64,000 bases of DNA. It comes from JACCZH01 sp963729445 (lineage in GTDB: Bacteria; Chloroflexota; Chloroflexia; Thermomicrobiales; CFX8). Of this stretch, positions 36,964 through 45,626 are shown in pieces (the first letter of the stretch is position 1; the number at the start of each line of letters is the position of its first letter). The stretch is from NCBI GenBank assembly GCA_963729445.1, contig CAVSNU010000005.1, forward strand, positions 1,287,385-1,351,384. Reading direction: 5' to 3'. Made by a program: the position numbers and the translations under genes. The notes below the pieces were generated by a model, which saw only the letters and a list, made by a program, of their open reading frames with translations, was not told the DNA's origin and searched no databases.

Positions 36964-37986
36964 ATGAGAGTTGTGGCCGCAGCCGTGCTGGTAATCGCGC
37001 TGTTTGGCGTCTCGGGCCTGGCGCACCTGGCCGGGCTGCACGGGATCGAACATGGCGCGGACGCCAATGCGGCGGTAGAGGACGAACGCACCAGCGAGCT
37101 CGCCTCGCTCGCGACCGATCCCACCTGGTCGAACACACCACTTGCCGTGACCGCGCCGCAGCTCACTGGTACCGGCCAGTGGATGGACCTGGTGCTGCTC
37201 GCGGCGGAGGAGTCGGGCGTGCCCTGGCAGGTGATCATCGCCATCATGGGCATCGAGTCGGGCGGGAACCCCAACACCGTGTCGTCGGCTGGTGCGCTGG
37301 GCCTCATGCAGGTGATGCCGCACTGGCAAGAGACGGCCAACCGCTGGGGACCGGACCTCATGGATCCCTGGGTCAACATTCGCACCGCGGCCGACATTTT
37401 GACCCAGGGGTACCTGCGGTGGGGCACCTGGGAACAGGCGGCGGCAGCCTATTTTGGCGCGATTGACGGCGAGGGTAACATCACGCTTGCCGCCGATGCG
37501 TATCAAACCACGGGTGTCGACTATGTCGAGCGATTCACGACGAACCTGATTGCGCTCGGTTTTATTGAGTTCCTCCAGACGTCCGAGATGCTTGGTCCGG
37601 AAACCGAGGCCATGCTGGAGTATTCGATGTCGGCACTCGGCACGCCCTATGTCTGGGGCGGAGCGTCCGACACGGCCGGTTTCGACTGTTCCGGGTTGGT
37701 TGTCTGGGCCTATTCTCAGGTAGGTGTGACGGTCCCGCGCACGGCCGCCGAGCAGTTCAACGCGACGACGCGCGTCGAGCAGGCTGACCTGCTGCCGGGC
37801 GACCTGGTCTTTTTTGAGAACACGGCAGGGCCCGGCATTACCCATGTGGGCATTTACGTTGGTGGCGGCTACATGCTGAACGCCCCGGCCGAGAACCAGG
37901 TCGTGCAGCTGATGGCGCTCACCACCCCATACTGGGCCGAACATCTGGCCGGCTTTGGCCGGGTCGAGGTCGTCCCGGCCGCGTAG
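36964..37986 (+). CDS. Exported lytic transglycosylase-NlpC/P60 hydrolase
   Basis: A 340-residue cell-wall enzyme. The signal peptide is MRVVAAAVLVIALFGVSGLA. Residues about 75-185 are an SLT domain with the catalytic Glu in IMGIESGGNPN and the GALGLMQVMP motif. The C-terminal NlpC/P60 domain (from about 215) has the catalytic Cys in AGFDCSGLVVWAYSQ, His in GITHVGIYVGGGYM and the third residue near LNAPAE. It would cut both glycan strands and peptide stems. The ATG at 36964 is six bases after CGGAG and at the signal peptide; an earlier in-frame ATG adds no sensible sequence. A strong terminator follows. Confidence 0.92.
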   Translation: MRVVAAAVLVIALFGVSGLAHLAGLHGIEHGADANAAVEDERTSELASLATDPTWSNTPLAVTAPQLTGTGQWMDLVLLAAEESGVPWQVIIAIMGIESGGNPNTVSSAGALGLMQVMPHWQETANRWGPDLMDPWVNIRTAADILTQGYLRWGTWEQAAAAYFGAIDGEGNITLAADAYQTTGVDYVERFTTNLIALGFIEFLQTSEMLGPETEAMLEYSMSALGTPYVWGGASDTAGFDCSGLVVWAYSQVGVTVPRTAAEQFNATTRVEQADLLPGDLVFFENTAGPGITHVGIYVGGGYMLNAPAENQVVQLMALTTPYWAEHLAGFGRVEVVPAA

Positions 37987-38013
37987 GTTGCAATTCATAA
38001 CCGGATGGAACGA

Positions 38014-38044
38014 GGGGACGCACGGATCTGCGTCCCCCCGTTTT
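38014..38044 (+). terminator. Rho-independent terminator of the NlpC/P60 gene
   Basis: GGGGACGCA and TGCGTCCCC pair perfectly around a six-base loop (CGGATC), followed by CCGTTTT, starting 28 bases after the stop codon. Confidence 0.85.
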
Positions 38045-38197
38045 GCTATGGAAGTATCCGAGTCAATCGGCTAATCAACAGCCCCGTATCTGCGCAGGGG
38101 CGTAACTCATTGCGCCCTGCCTGAGCCGCCCGGTGCGTAACCAGTGGCAGTGCGTAACCAGTGATCCTGACCGCCCATCAGTCATCCTGCGCTCGAT

Positions 38198-38278
38198 AGT
38201 CATCCTGACGCAAGGAAGGATCTCTTGCCTGACACCCGCGGCGTTGGACCAGAGATCCTTCCTTGCGTCAGGATGACT
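38198..38278. repeat. 28-bp inverted repeat (GTCATCCTGA family)
   Basis: AGTCATCCTGACGCAAGG...ATCTCT at 38198-38225 is exactly complementary to 38251-38278, with a 25-base centre. It shares the AGTCATCCTGA...GGATCTC framework with the element at 9428 but differs in the middle of the arm. Confidence 0.82.
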
Positions 38279-38314
38279 AAAGGAATGCCATGGTCCTGCT
38301 TGAACCGTGTTGTG

Positions 38315-38370
38315 TGGTGTCACCCAGGTCGGGGAGGAGCTCGTCTCCTCCCCGACCTCGGGTGACACCA
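38315..38370. repeat. Long hairpin, 25/26-bp arms with 5-base loop
   Basis: TGGTGTCACCCAGGTCGGGG plus AGGAG (38315-38339) pairs with 38345-38370 with a single bulged base; the loop is CTCGT. There is no T run on either side, so simple termination is unlikely. It could be a mobile palindrome or an RNA-stability element. Confidence 0.7.
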
Positions 38371-38571
38371 TCATCGTGGTCTAGTACGCAGGACGACCAT
38401 CGAGGCGCACGGGACGACAAGGTAGACATCGTCTCCGACATGACGACGCTACGTAGCATTGGCTGCCACCAATCATCCGGTGAAGCTGGGCCAACCTCCA
38501 TAACCCGAACGGGAAGGTCGCATGACCGGCTCCTGGACTGACAGACAAGTGATCTCTCCACACCGCGCCAA

Positions 38572-38599
38572 AAAGGGCGGGGCAAATGCCCCGCCCTTT
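38572..38599 (-). terminator. Rho-independent terminator of the L,D-transpeptidase gene
   Basis: Read on the minus strand, AAAGGGCGGGGCA and TGCCCCGCCCTTT pair around a short loop, followed by TT, about 20 bases after the L,D-transpeptidase stop codon. Confidence 0.88.
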
Positions 38600-38619
38600 G
38601 TAATGACTCAACGGTGCTC

Positions 38620-39714
38620 TTAACCGGAGTGGACCACCACACGGGTACCGCTCGGAGCCCAGTTCCAGAGCTCTTGCGCGACATCGACCGGCAGGTTGAC
38701 GCAGCCGTGACTGGCCGCGTACCCGAAACCGTTACGCCAGTATGCGCCGTGGATCGCGAAATCCTGATAGAAATACATGACCCAGGGCACGTCTTCCTGG
38801 CGGTACGGGGTTCCGTCCCAACCCACACCCTCCATTGTCTGGCTCTCCAGCTTCCAGTTGATATGGAACTCGCCCTGCGCAGTCGGCGACACCGACGCGC
38901 CGGTCACGATTGCTGATTGCAGAACTACCTCAGTCCCGACAAAGGCAGTCAGCGTATAGGTGGACAGATTAATGTCGATCCAGCGCTCACCGCTACCAGG
39001 GTGGCTGCGAGCGAACTGGGCCCGATTGTAGACCTGCGCAATCTCAGGCTTTTCCTGGGCCGGCGCAAGTTGTCCCTGAACGGTGGCGTCCAGGATGCCG
39101 ATTGGCACAAGCTTTACACCCTCGTCCTCGGTCCAGGCAAATGCGCCGTGCTCGAAGAACTGGTACATGGACGTGCCGACCTGGAACTCCTCCGAGATCG
39201 GCTTCCCGAGCTTGGCCTCGTAGTCGTTGTTGCTCCAGGCGTTGAGCATGGCGTTGGCGAGGGAGTGCCGGGTGTCTTCAAAAAATCGCGCGCCTTCACC
39301 TGCACCTGCCACAGGTTGGAACGCCGGGTGCCAACGGGTGTAGCCGATCTTCTCTGCATAGAGGATGCCGGCCGGCGCGAACGTTACTCTTTCAATGTTG
39401 CGGGCGTCGTTGGGTACTTCAAGCCGGGCAAACTCGAACCACTGAACCCACTTGTCACCGATTTGGACGGCGGAGCTGATCGGTTTGCCGGTGCGGTCGA
39501 TGCCCCCGACATCGTCCCAGGCTTCCAGAAATACGCCCCCGAGTACCTGACCGGTCTGTTCGAAATAGAGCTGATCTGCATCGGCTGCGTAGAGCTCGTC
39601 GGCGCTTGCCACCTGCGGTGCGTAGACTCCTCCAAGAACTGCAAGTGCCAGGAGTGCGGCCATAAGGCCGGTGAGTCGCCTCATCGGCCTGCCCCATACC
39701 GTTGAGCTTCCCAT
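38620..39714 (-). CDS. Exported L,D-transpeptidase (YkuD domain)
   Basis: A 364-residue protein. The signal peptide (PMRRLTGLMAALLALAVLGG, then APQVASA) precedes a helical repeat region of about 180 residues (FLEAWDDVGGIDRTGKPISS; MLNAWSNNDYEAKLGKPISE are two copies of one motif). The YkuD domain follows: ERWIDINLSTYTLTAFVGTE, then IHGAYWRNGFGYAASHGCVN with catalytic His and Cys. It would make 3-3 peptidoglycan cross-links. The ATG at 39714 has GGAGCACG upstream; another ATG at 39684 is possible. It is convergent with the NlpC/P60 gene. Confidence 0.92.
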   Translation of the reverse strand: MGSSTVWGRPMRRLTGLMAALLALAVLGGVYAPQVASADELYAADADQLYFEQTGQVLGGVFLEAWDDVGGIDRTGKPISSAVQIGDKWVQWFEFARLEVPNDARNIERVTFAPAGILYAEKIGYTRWHPAFQPVAGAGEGARFFEDTRHSLANAMLNAWSNNDYEAKLGKPISEEFQVGTSMYQFFEHGAFAWTEDEGVKLVPIGILDATVQGQLAPAQEKPEIAQVYNRAQFARSHPGSGERWIDINLSTYTLTAFVGTEVVLQSAIVTGASVSPTAQGEFHINWKLESQTMEGVGWDGTPYRQEDVPWVMYFYQDFAIHGAYWRNGFGYAASHGCVNLPVDVAQELWNWAPSGTRVVVHSG

Positions 39715-39911
39715 ACAGTCGTGCTCCCATGTCTCTATCGTCCGCCAGGGTGTAATGCGCAAAAAAACGACCGTGGACCAGGCCCAACGTTGGCAGGTGA
39801 CGGCCGTTACCCTTCACAATCGTAGCATCATGAACCGCTCAAGGTTTATCCTACCGCGATATGCCATACAGGCAAAATCGGGTAACCGCTCTAAGGGGAA
39901 CACGGAATCAG

Positions 39912-41307
39912 ATGCTAGTGATGAAATTCGGCGGTACCTCAGTTGGTAATGCCGCCGCCATAGGTCAGACCGCAGACATTCTTGCGAGCCACTCCAACAA
40001 CGGCCGTGTCGTCGGAATTGTTTCGGCGATGAGCGGCATTACCAACACCCTGCTGGCCATCGCCGACGCCGCGGCGGCCGGCCACAGCGAGACGGTTGAG
40101 ACGTCGCGCGCCGAGTTGCTCGCTCCGCATCGTGCCGCGTTGTTTGAGCTGCTCCCCAGCGGCGAGCTGCGCAGGACGACCGAGGCGACGCTCGATGACG
40201 CTCGTCGATGAGGCCGCGCGCCTGCTCTACAGCATCTATGTGTTGCGAGAGCTCTCGCCGAGGGCGAAGGATCGACTGGTGTCGTTTGGTGAACGCCTGA
40301 GCAGCGTTGTTGTCGCCGCCGCCCTGGCGCAACGCGGAGTGCCGGCCAAAGCGGTGCCGGCCGACCGTCTGATTGTGACCGATAGCAAGTTCGGTTCGGC
40401 GGCGCCCCTGTTGGATCGCACCAGGGAGATGGCAACGGCGACGCTCACGCCGCTGTTCGAGAGCGGCGTCCTGCCGGTTGTGACCGGCTTTTTCGGCGCG
40501 GACTGTAACGGAATCACCACAACGCTCGGCCGTGGCGGGTCGGATTACTCCGCCTCGATTCTGGGCAATGCCTTGCAGGCGGACGAGGTGTGGATCTGGA
40601 CCGACGTCGACGGCGTGCTGACGGCTGACCCGCGGCTCGTGCCCAACGCGCGCACGCTGGAGGGCGTGTCGTACGACGAGGCGACCGAGCTGGCCTATTT
40701 TGGCGCGAAAGTTATCCACCCCAAGACCATGCACCCTGCCTCTGACGCTGGCATCCCCATCTGGATCAAGAATACGTTTCGGCCCGAATTGCCGGGCACG
40801 AAAATTGGCCCTGAGAGCGACTCGGGGACGGTTGCCAAGGCGATTGCCTCTATCTCAAATCTGGCAGCGGTGACCGTCGAGGGGCGCGGTCAGATCGGAG
40901 TCTCAGACGTGACGGCTCGGATCTTTACCAGCGTTGGCCGGACCGGCGCCAACGTCTACATGATCTCCCAGGCATCGTCCCAGCATAGCGTGACCTTTGT
41001 CGTGCAAAACAGCGACGGTATGATGGTGCGCGATGCCTTGCAGGACGAATTCTCCCGCGACATCTCGAGCGAGCGGGTGGTTTCGATCTCTGTCGATCCC
41101 GACCTGGCGATCATGGCGGTTGTCGGTTCCGGAATGCGGGGAACGCCGGGTGTAGCCGGGCGGGTGTTCAGCACGATGGGTGCGGCCGGCATCAACATCG
41201 TGACCATCGCCCAGGGGTCAAGCGAGCTCAACATCTCCTTCGCCATTGCCGGCGATGATGTCGTGCGGGCCGTGAACGCACTACACGAGGCCTTTGTCCT
41301 GTCCTAG
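39912..41307 (+). CDS. lysC: Aspartate kinase, frameshifted
   Basis: Phosphorylates aspartate, the first step to Lys, Thr and Met. The N-terminus has VMKFGGTSVGN (ATP site) and SAMSGITNTLL. The frame runs to TTEATLDD near 40198, where one extra G (GATGACGCTCG) shifts it; LVDEAARLLYSIYVLRELS continues in the +1 frame to 41307. Later motifs are TLGRGGSDYSASILG, WTDVDGVLTADPR and KVIHPKTMHPA, and two ACT domains close the protein (AVTVEGRGQIGVSDVTARIF; IMAVVGSGMRGTPGVAGRVF). Restored length is about 464 residues, normal for a monofunctional enzyme. A sequencing error is likelier than loss, since the enzyme is central to metabolism. Confidence 0.9.
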
Positions 41308-42130
41308 GATGTTTTTGGGCCGTCGCCGGAGTCGCGCGAGCTCTCCTCGCGACGGCGCTGAGACCGGCCGAGCTGTGGCACCTGGCGCTGTGGCTCACGG
41401 CTGCGACCGCGAGCACGTGGGACGTCTGCGTCGGCCGCGCGGAACTGCGCCGGGCGTTTCCGTCGCCTCCAGAGCGGCCGGATTGCCGATCGGACTCGAC
41501 CTCTTCGGGTTCTTCGACAGGTTCGACAACCGGCACGGTCTTGCTCTCAGGCTCAAGCGCAGATTCCGGCTCAACAGCGTCTGGTTCATCGAGCTGCAGC
41601 ACGGGCAGCTCCGTTGTTTCGAAGACGGTCGTGTGAGAGTCAGGTAACGACTCGGGAGCGGGCTCGGGTTCCGGGTGGGAGGCCCGCTCAACCGTCTCGT
41701 TAGCCGCGACCTCTGCCATGACGGAGTTGAGATCCTCGGTCGACTGCACCACGACGAAGTCTTCGGAGTTTCCATCCGGCTGCAACGCCTCAGGGACCTG
41801 CTCCGCTGCTGCAACAGGAGCCACGTCAGCCGGTTCAACGGCGAGGTCGTCGTCACGAGCCTGGGTTTCGTCATCGGCTGGATGGGTGTCGCGGGTGGCG
41901 GTGGAGGGTGCCTCATCCAGGACCGTCACCGTGGCAAGAAGCGCGGTACTCTGGGTTGGTTCGTACTCGTCTCTGACTACGCTGTCGTGGACAGGCGCCT
42001 CGCCCACGTCGTGATCGAAGACTTGATTAGGACGGCGTCGGACAAACAGGACCGCCCAAACGCTACTCACCAGCACCGCCGTTGGCAGCACGATGAACGC
42101 CAGAATGAATAGAACTTCGCCGGAGGACAT
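41228..42130 (-). CDS. Single-span membrane protein with acidic Pro/Glu-rich tail
   Basis: About 300 residues. An N-terminal span (VLFILAFIVLPTAVLVSSVW, then AVLFVRRRPN) is followed by a long disordered acidic region rich in Glu, Pro, Val and Asp. The last 70 residues turn Arg/Ser-rich and overlap the convergent lysC gene by 80 bases. That abrupt change suggests the true C-terminus may lie earlier or that a frameshift (near 41,470) misreads the end. No family is recognised; the N-terminal anchor and acidic tail resemble envelope scaffolding proteins. Confidence 0.55.
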   Translation of the reverse strand: MSSGEVLFILAFIVLPTAVLVSSVWAVLFVRRRPNQVFDHDVGEAPVHDSVVRDEYEPTQSTALLATVTVLDEAPSTATRDTHPADDETQARDDDLAVEPADVAPVAAAEQVPEALQPDGNSEDFVVVQSTEDLNSVMAEVAANETVERASHPEPEPAPESLPDSHTTVFETTELPVLQLDEPDAVEPESALEPESKTVPVVEPVEEPEEVESDRQSGRSGGDGNARRSSARPTQTSHVLAVAAVSHSARCHSSAGLSAVARRARATPATAQKHPRTGQRPRVVRSRPARHHRRQWRRRC

Positions 42131-42271
42131 AGACCTTCTCTTTACCGCTGGATCGCAATGTGGCGATTGTGAAGCATTTCCCCAAGGTGGGAATTACCGT
42201 TCTGTCTAGCGATAATCATAACCATAGAACGCTTAAGTGGTCATCAACTCACTGAGGTGCATACGAACTCT

Positions 42272-42670
42272 ATGACGATAGAGAAGATACGAGAACACTG
42301 GAACGGCCCGTTCTGGCGCTGGTGGGCACTAGCCGCCGGCGGTGCCATCGTTGGGCTCACAGCGCTCATGGCGCTGCTCTTGTCGCTGATCGTCGGACAG
42401 TCGATGGCGGCGCTGCTGGCGATCGCGTTGCTCGCTGAGCTCCTGATCCTGAGTATGATCGGTTCCGGTACGCTTACCGCAACCTCGCGCCGGATGAGCC
42501 GCGGCGGGCTGGCGCGTGAGACGGCGACACTCGATCTCGATTACAAATCTCAAGAGCAGAGCGAGGCCGAGAAAGAGCGTGACCGCAAAGCGCGCGACCG
42601 TCGCACGATACGGATTGCAACGATGATCCTTCCGCTGATTCTTACGCTGATGTATCTACTCGCACGCTAG
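42272..42670 (+). CDS. Small multi-span membrane protein
   Basis: A 132-residue protein with three hydrophobic segments: WALAAGGAIVGLTALMALLL, SLIVGQ, then MAALLAIALLAELLILSMIG, and the C-terminal IATMILPLILTLMYLLAR. A charged helical stretch lies between (YKSQEQSEAEKERDRKARDR). The ATG at 42272 is taken over a GTG at 42257. No family is recognised. The next small membrane gene follows after 17 bases. Confidence 0.6.
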   Translation: MTIEKIREHWNGPFWRWWALAAGGAIVGLTALMALLLSLIVGQSMAALLAIALLAELLILSMIGSGTLTATSRRMSRGGLARETATLDLDYKSQEQSEAEKERDRKARDRRTIRIATMILPLILTLMYLLAR

Positions 42671-42687
42671 AGGGCACAGGTGACACG

Positions 42688-42897
42688 ATGTGGATCTGGG
42701 TAGGCGCAGTCATTCTCTCGGGAGTCGGCTTCATGGTAGGGGTAGAGATGCTCCTGAAGCGGTTGGGCATCCAGCCGGTTGATCCAGCGTTACGCGCGGG
42801 AGGTGTGCGTGACGTGGCACGGAAGGTGCATGGCTGGAGCGCCAGCCGTAACGCCGCTTACGAGCGACGCCGCACCAATGGCCGCGACAAGACGTAG
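42688..42897 (+). CDS. Small single-span membrane protein (69 aa)
   Basis: The N-terminal span is MWIWVGAVILSGVGFMVGVE, followed by a basic cytoplasmic tail (RDVARKVHGWSASRNAAYER). It directly follows the 132-residue membrane gene and probably shares its transcript. No family is recognised. Its stop codon lies in the stem of the hairpin at 42891. Confidence 0.55.
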   Translation: MWIWVGAVILSGVGFMVGVEMLLKRLGIQPVDPALRAGGVRDVARKVHGWSASRNAAYERRRTNGRDKT

Positions 42898-42923
42898 GAT
42901 GGAATAGCCTTCCACCCTACGTC
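42891..42923. terminator. Hairpin between convergent genes
   Basis: GACGTAGGATGGAA pairs with TTCCACCCTACGTC with one mismatch and a five-base loop (TAGCC). It lies between the plus-strand small membrane gene and the minus-strand ABC permease, where it could serve both directions. No strong T run follows. Confidence 0.45.
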
Positions 42924-42941
42924 TCTGCGGGTCATAAGACT

Positions 42942-43772
42942 TTAACCTCGCGCAACGCGCCCGCGTAGTGCCCCCAGCGCCAGGGTCATACTCACCACAC
43001 CAACGATGGTGATCGCCACAACCCCCTCAAGCAGTACCTGCGGCTGCCAGCCGCCGTACAGCAGCGAGCGCTGCGCCGCGAGCAAGTAGGTCATCGGGTT
43101 GAAGTCAGCGATCGTGCTGAGCCAACCAGTCAGTGCCTCCTGCGGCAGGGTCGCTGTCGTAAGAAAGGCGAACGGGAAAAACAGGATAAAGCTGGACGCG
43201 ACCGCCCCGGGTGACCCGGTCTTGAGCGCGATCGCATAGGGGAATCCGGTGAACACGAGACCCCATAACCCGGTCAACGCCATAAACAACAGCACGCCCA
43301 GGACGCCCGTCTCGAACCCAACCCCGACAGCGAAGCCGAGCAGCAGCACCGGCAACGTCAGCGCGATGACGAGCGCCAGATCGGCGATCATCAAGCCCAG
43401 CAGCAACGACAGCCGGCTCATTGGGGTCATCAGCAGCCGGTCGAAATAGCCCGACTGGATGTCGGTCACGAGCGCCGTCGCCCGCGATACACCCGTCACC
43501 GCAAAGATGATCGCGGTTGGCAGCTGGAAGGCCCGAAAGTCGAGCCCCGGGATGCCGCGTTCCGCGAAGTCCTGGAGCGCGCCGAGGTTTACCGCGAAGA
43601 AGAAGAGCGGAATGATCAACGATGGAATGATGACTTCCGGCTCGCGCGGCAATGCTCGCAGTGCACGAATCGCGACCGACCACAGGTCGGCGACGAAGCT
43701 CGTTTTTCGCGCGCGGACATTTGACTCGGACAGTCTACCCATCCGTCCCGGCGTGGCGAGGCTGCTTGCCAT
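42942..43772 (-). CDS. ABC-2 family exporter permease (DrrB-like)
   Basis: A 276-residue permease with six spans: VIIPSLIIPLFFFAVNLGAL, FQLPTAIIFAVTGVSRATAL, LLGLMIADLALVIALTLPVL, then VLGVLLFMALTGLWGLVFTG, VASSFILFFPFAFLTTATLP and a final VVAITIVGVVSMTLALGALR. The DIQSGYFDRLLMTPMSR loop is the family's coupling motif. Its ATG shares one base with the ATPase stop (TAATG), so the two are translationally coupled. Confidence 0.92.
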   Translation of the reverse strand: MASSLATPGRMGRLSESNVRARKTSFVADLWSVAIRALRALPREPEVIIPSLIIPLFFFAVNLGALQDFAERGIPGLDFRAFQLPTAIIFAVTGVSRATALVTDIQSGYFDRLLMTPMSRLSLLLGLMIADLALVIALTLPVLLLGFAVGVGFETGVLGVLLFMALTGLWGLVFTGFPYAIALKTGSPGAVASSFILFFPFAFLTTATLPQEALTGWLSTIADFNPMTYLLAAQRSLLYGGWQPQVLLEGVVAITIVGVVSMTLALGALRGRVARG

Positions 43773-44833
43773 TACTCGGACTCCTCTTCTAGCCGGTTGC
43801 CGGTCATTGTCAGGAACACGTCGTCAAGCGTCGGCTCTCGCAGCGTTAGCGTCCGTACCCTGACTCCCGCCTCGGCTAGCGCGACCGCAATGGGAGAGAC
43901 CACGGACGGTCCGTCCGACGTCGATGCCGTCAGCTCATCGCCATGGATTTCGATCCCTGCAACGCCCGGCACAGCAGCAATCGCTCGGGCGGCTACCTCG
44001 ACATTGTCAACCTGGACCAGGACGAAGCCAGAGCCGATTGAACGCTTGAGCTCCGTCGGCGTACCCTCGGCAACGATCCGTCCGTGATCGATTATGCCAA
44101 CCCGGTCCGCGAGCGCATCTGCCTCTTCCAGGTACTGCGTGGTCAGGAAAATCGTCATCCCGAGCTCGGTGTTCAGACGCCGTACTTCCTCCCACACTTT
44201 GGCGCGTGAGACCGGGTCCAGTCCGGTGGTAGGCTCGTCCAGAAAAAGTACGTCCGGGTTGTGGATGAGCGCTGCCGCGAGATCGATGCGGCGCTTCATG
44301 CCTCCCGAATATCCCTTAATGCGATCATTAAGCGCATCTCCCAGATCGACCAGGTCGCCTAACTCTTCAAGCCGGAGGTCGATCTCCTTACGCGTCAAGC
44401 CGTAGTATCGGCCCTGCTGACGCAACAGCTCCGTGCCTGTTTGTTGGTTGTCGACGGCCGTTGCCTGAAGTGCCGCGCCAATTCTGAGACGAACCTGATC
44501 CGGGTGTTGGACGACATCGAAGCCGGCGACGATGGCGCGTCCGCCGGTGGGCGCTGTCAGCGAACACAGCATGCGAGTCGTCGTTGACTTACCGGCGCCG
44601 TTGGGACCGAGGAATCCGTAGATTTCTCCGCGCTTCACTGCCAGGTCAACTTTGTCGACGGCGACAAAGGAACCAAAGCGGCGCTCGAGCCCGATCGTCT
44701 CAATAGCCAGGTCGTCTGTGGGTGGCTGAGCGCTTGTCCGGCTGGCGACGCTGCCTCGTCCGGGTGTTGCGCTCGGGCGGTCGGTCACGGCGGCTGCGCT
44801 CGCCTCAACGTGAACGGATGACGCCAGTGTCAT
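43772..44833 (-). CDS. ABC exporter ATPase (DrrA/NodI-type)
   Basis: A 353-residue ATPase. After a 45-residue low-complexity leader comes Walker A GPNGAGKSTTTRML, the signature YSGGMKRRIDLAAAL, Walker B DVLFLDEPTTGLDPVSR and FLTTQYLEEADALADRV. A C-terminal arm ends LREPTLDDVFLTMTGNRLE, the DrrA-type tail. GAGGAA lies five bases before the ATG at 44833, so the second of two adjacent ATGs is preferred. A promoter candidate lies 130 bases upstream. Cargo (lipid, drug or antibiotic) is unknown. Confidence 0.92.
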   Translation of the reverse strand: MTLASSVHVEASAAAVTDRPSATPGRGSVASRTSAQPPTDDLAIETIGLERRFGSFVAVDKVDLAVKRGEIYGFLGPNGAGKSTTTRMLCSLTAPTGGRAIVAGFDVVQHPDQVRLRIGAALQATAVDNQQTGTELLRQQGRYYGLTRKEIDLRLEELGDLVDLGDALNDRIKGYSGGMKRRIDLAAALIHNPDVLFLDEPTTGLDPVSRAKVWEEVRRLNTELGMTIFLTTQYLEEADALADRVGIIDHGRIVAEGTPTELKRSIGSGFVLVQVDNVEVAARAIAAVPGVAGIEIHGDELTASTSDGPSVVSPIAVALAEAGVRVRTLTLREPTLDDVFLTMTGNRLEEESE

Positions 44834-44967
44834 CATTTCCTCGTTTCTTTACATCAACCAATTGGATTTGCGGCCCTGGTGGCCGCTATGAACGCGTGTC
44901 CTCCTTCCTGAGTTCCAGTAATGCCGATCTCCAGCCGCGGGGAGACCAGAACGCATGATCTATACGT

Positions 44968-44995
44968 ACACTACCACGAGATGACTATGTGTCAA
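44968..44995 (-). promoter_or_regulatory. Sigma-70-type promoter for the ABC exporter pair
   Basis: On the minus strand, a perfect TTGACA (44995-44990) is followed by a 16-base spacer and TAGTGT (44973-44968). Transcription would begin near 44961 and leave a leader of about 130 bases before the ATPase ATG at 44833. Confidence 0.5.
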
Positions 44996-45377
44996 CCCCG
45001 TACGTTCAATTTAAGTGAACTCTACGCGACAGATCGTTGCGCCCTTCCGTGCGGGCACCATCACAGCACATCCGGGAACAGCACGTATCCGCACTGGATT
45101 GAGAATGATGCTGTGACCGCGGCCTGCCGACCATGCGAAAGATGTCGTAATTCGACGAGAAACGTAGGAGGGTATCACAGGCGGCGTCTGGTGGGTAGGG
45201 TGCGATGATGAAGATGTCCTGGATCATTCGAAAACTGAGTGCTGCCGCGTCTGCCTGGGGCGTAGAGCGTGTCGCTCGCGGGCATCAACGTACGCGGAAT
45301 GAGGACGACCAGCGGCCTGCCTCGGTCATCCTGACCGCCGTAGCATGGCAGCCCTCCCAGTATCGCCGCACGTTGAT

Positions 45378-45455
45378 GCAGGCAGGGCGTAAAACATGAC
45401 GCCCTGCCTGGGCCGATCGGGCTCCGGAGAGGGCGCAATACATGATGCCCGTACG
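45378..45455. repeat. Dispersed palindrome, GGCGCAAT family, diverged copy
   Basis: GCAGGGCGTAAAACATGACG...CCTG on the left and AGAGGGCGCAATACATGATG...CCCGTACG on the right surround CTGGGCCGATCGGGCTCCGG. The layout matches the copies at 20667, 22904 and 30900 but the arms have drifted (ACATGA replaces ATTCAT), so the palindrome is imperfect. Confidence 0.65.
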
Positions 45456-45626
45456 AAGCGAGGAAAGTCCTGAACGAGGAAGGAATTCCGCTGCCACTCC
45501 CGTCATTGCACTGCCACGAGGGTCAACACTCCCCTCTCGACCGGGCAGAGGCGGTCTCTCGACTTCGTTCAGATGACTGTCAGGAGGGGCAAGCTCCGAA
45601 CGTAGAACCGGAGCCAGTCCTCTGCC

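Larger units (their letters stand above)
37987..38619. other. Gene-free spacer with terminators and palindromes
   Basis: About 630 bases between the NlpC/P60 gene and the L,D-transpeptidase gene. It holds two terminators, a degenerate half copy of the GGCGCAAT palindrome (about 38091-38120), the 28-bp inverted repeat at 38198-38278 and the long hairpin at 38315-38370. I see no supportable gene. Confidence 0.55.
44834..45626. other. Gene-free spacer before the M20 peptidase gene
   Basis: About 790 bases with no supportable gene. The only features I see are the promoter candidate at 44968-44995 and the diverged palindrome at 45378-45455. Short frames here lack family signatures and ribosome sites. 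Confidence 0.55.

Noticed and set aside
36700..37998. A 432-codon minus-strand open frame opposite the NlpC/P60 gene
   Set aside because: The plus-strand frame has clear SLT and NlpC/P60 motifs and a signal peptide. The antisense product has none; only its last 51 codons are kept as a weak separate candidate.
44900..45230. Short minus- and plus-strand frames in the spacer before the M20 gene
   Set aside because: There is no ribosome site, no recognisable domain and no consistent coding composition.
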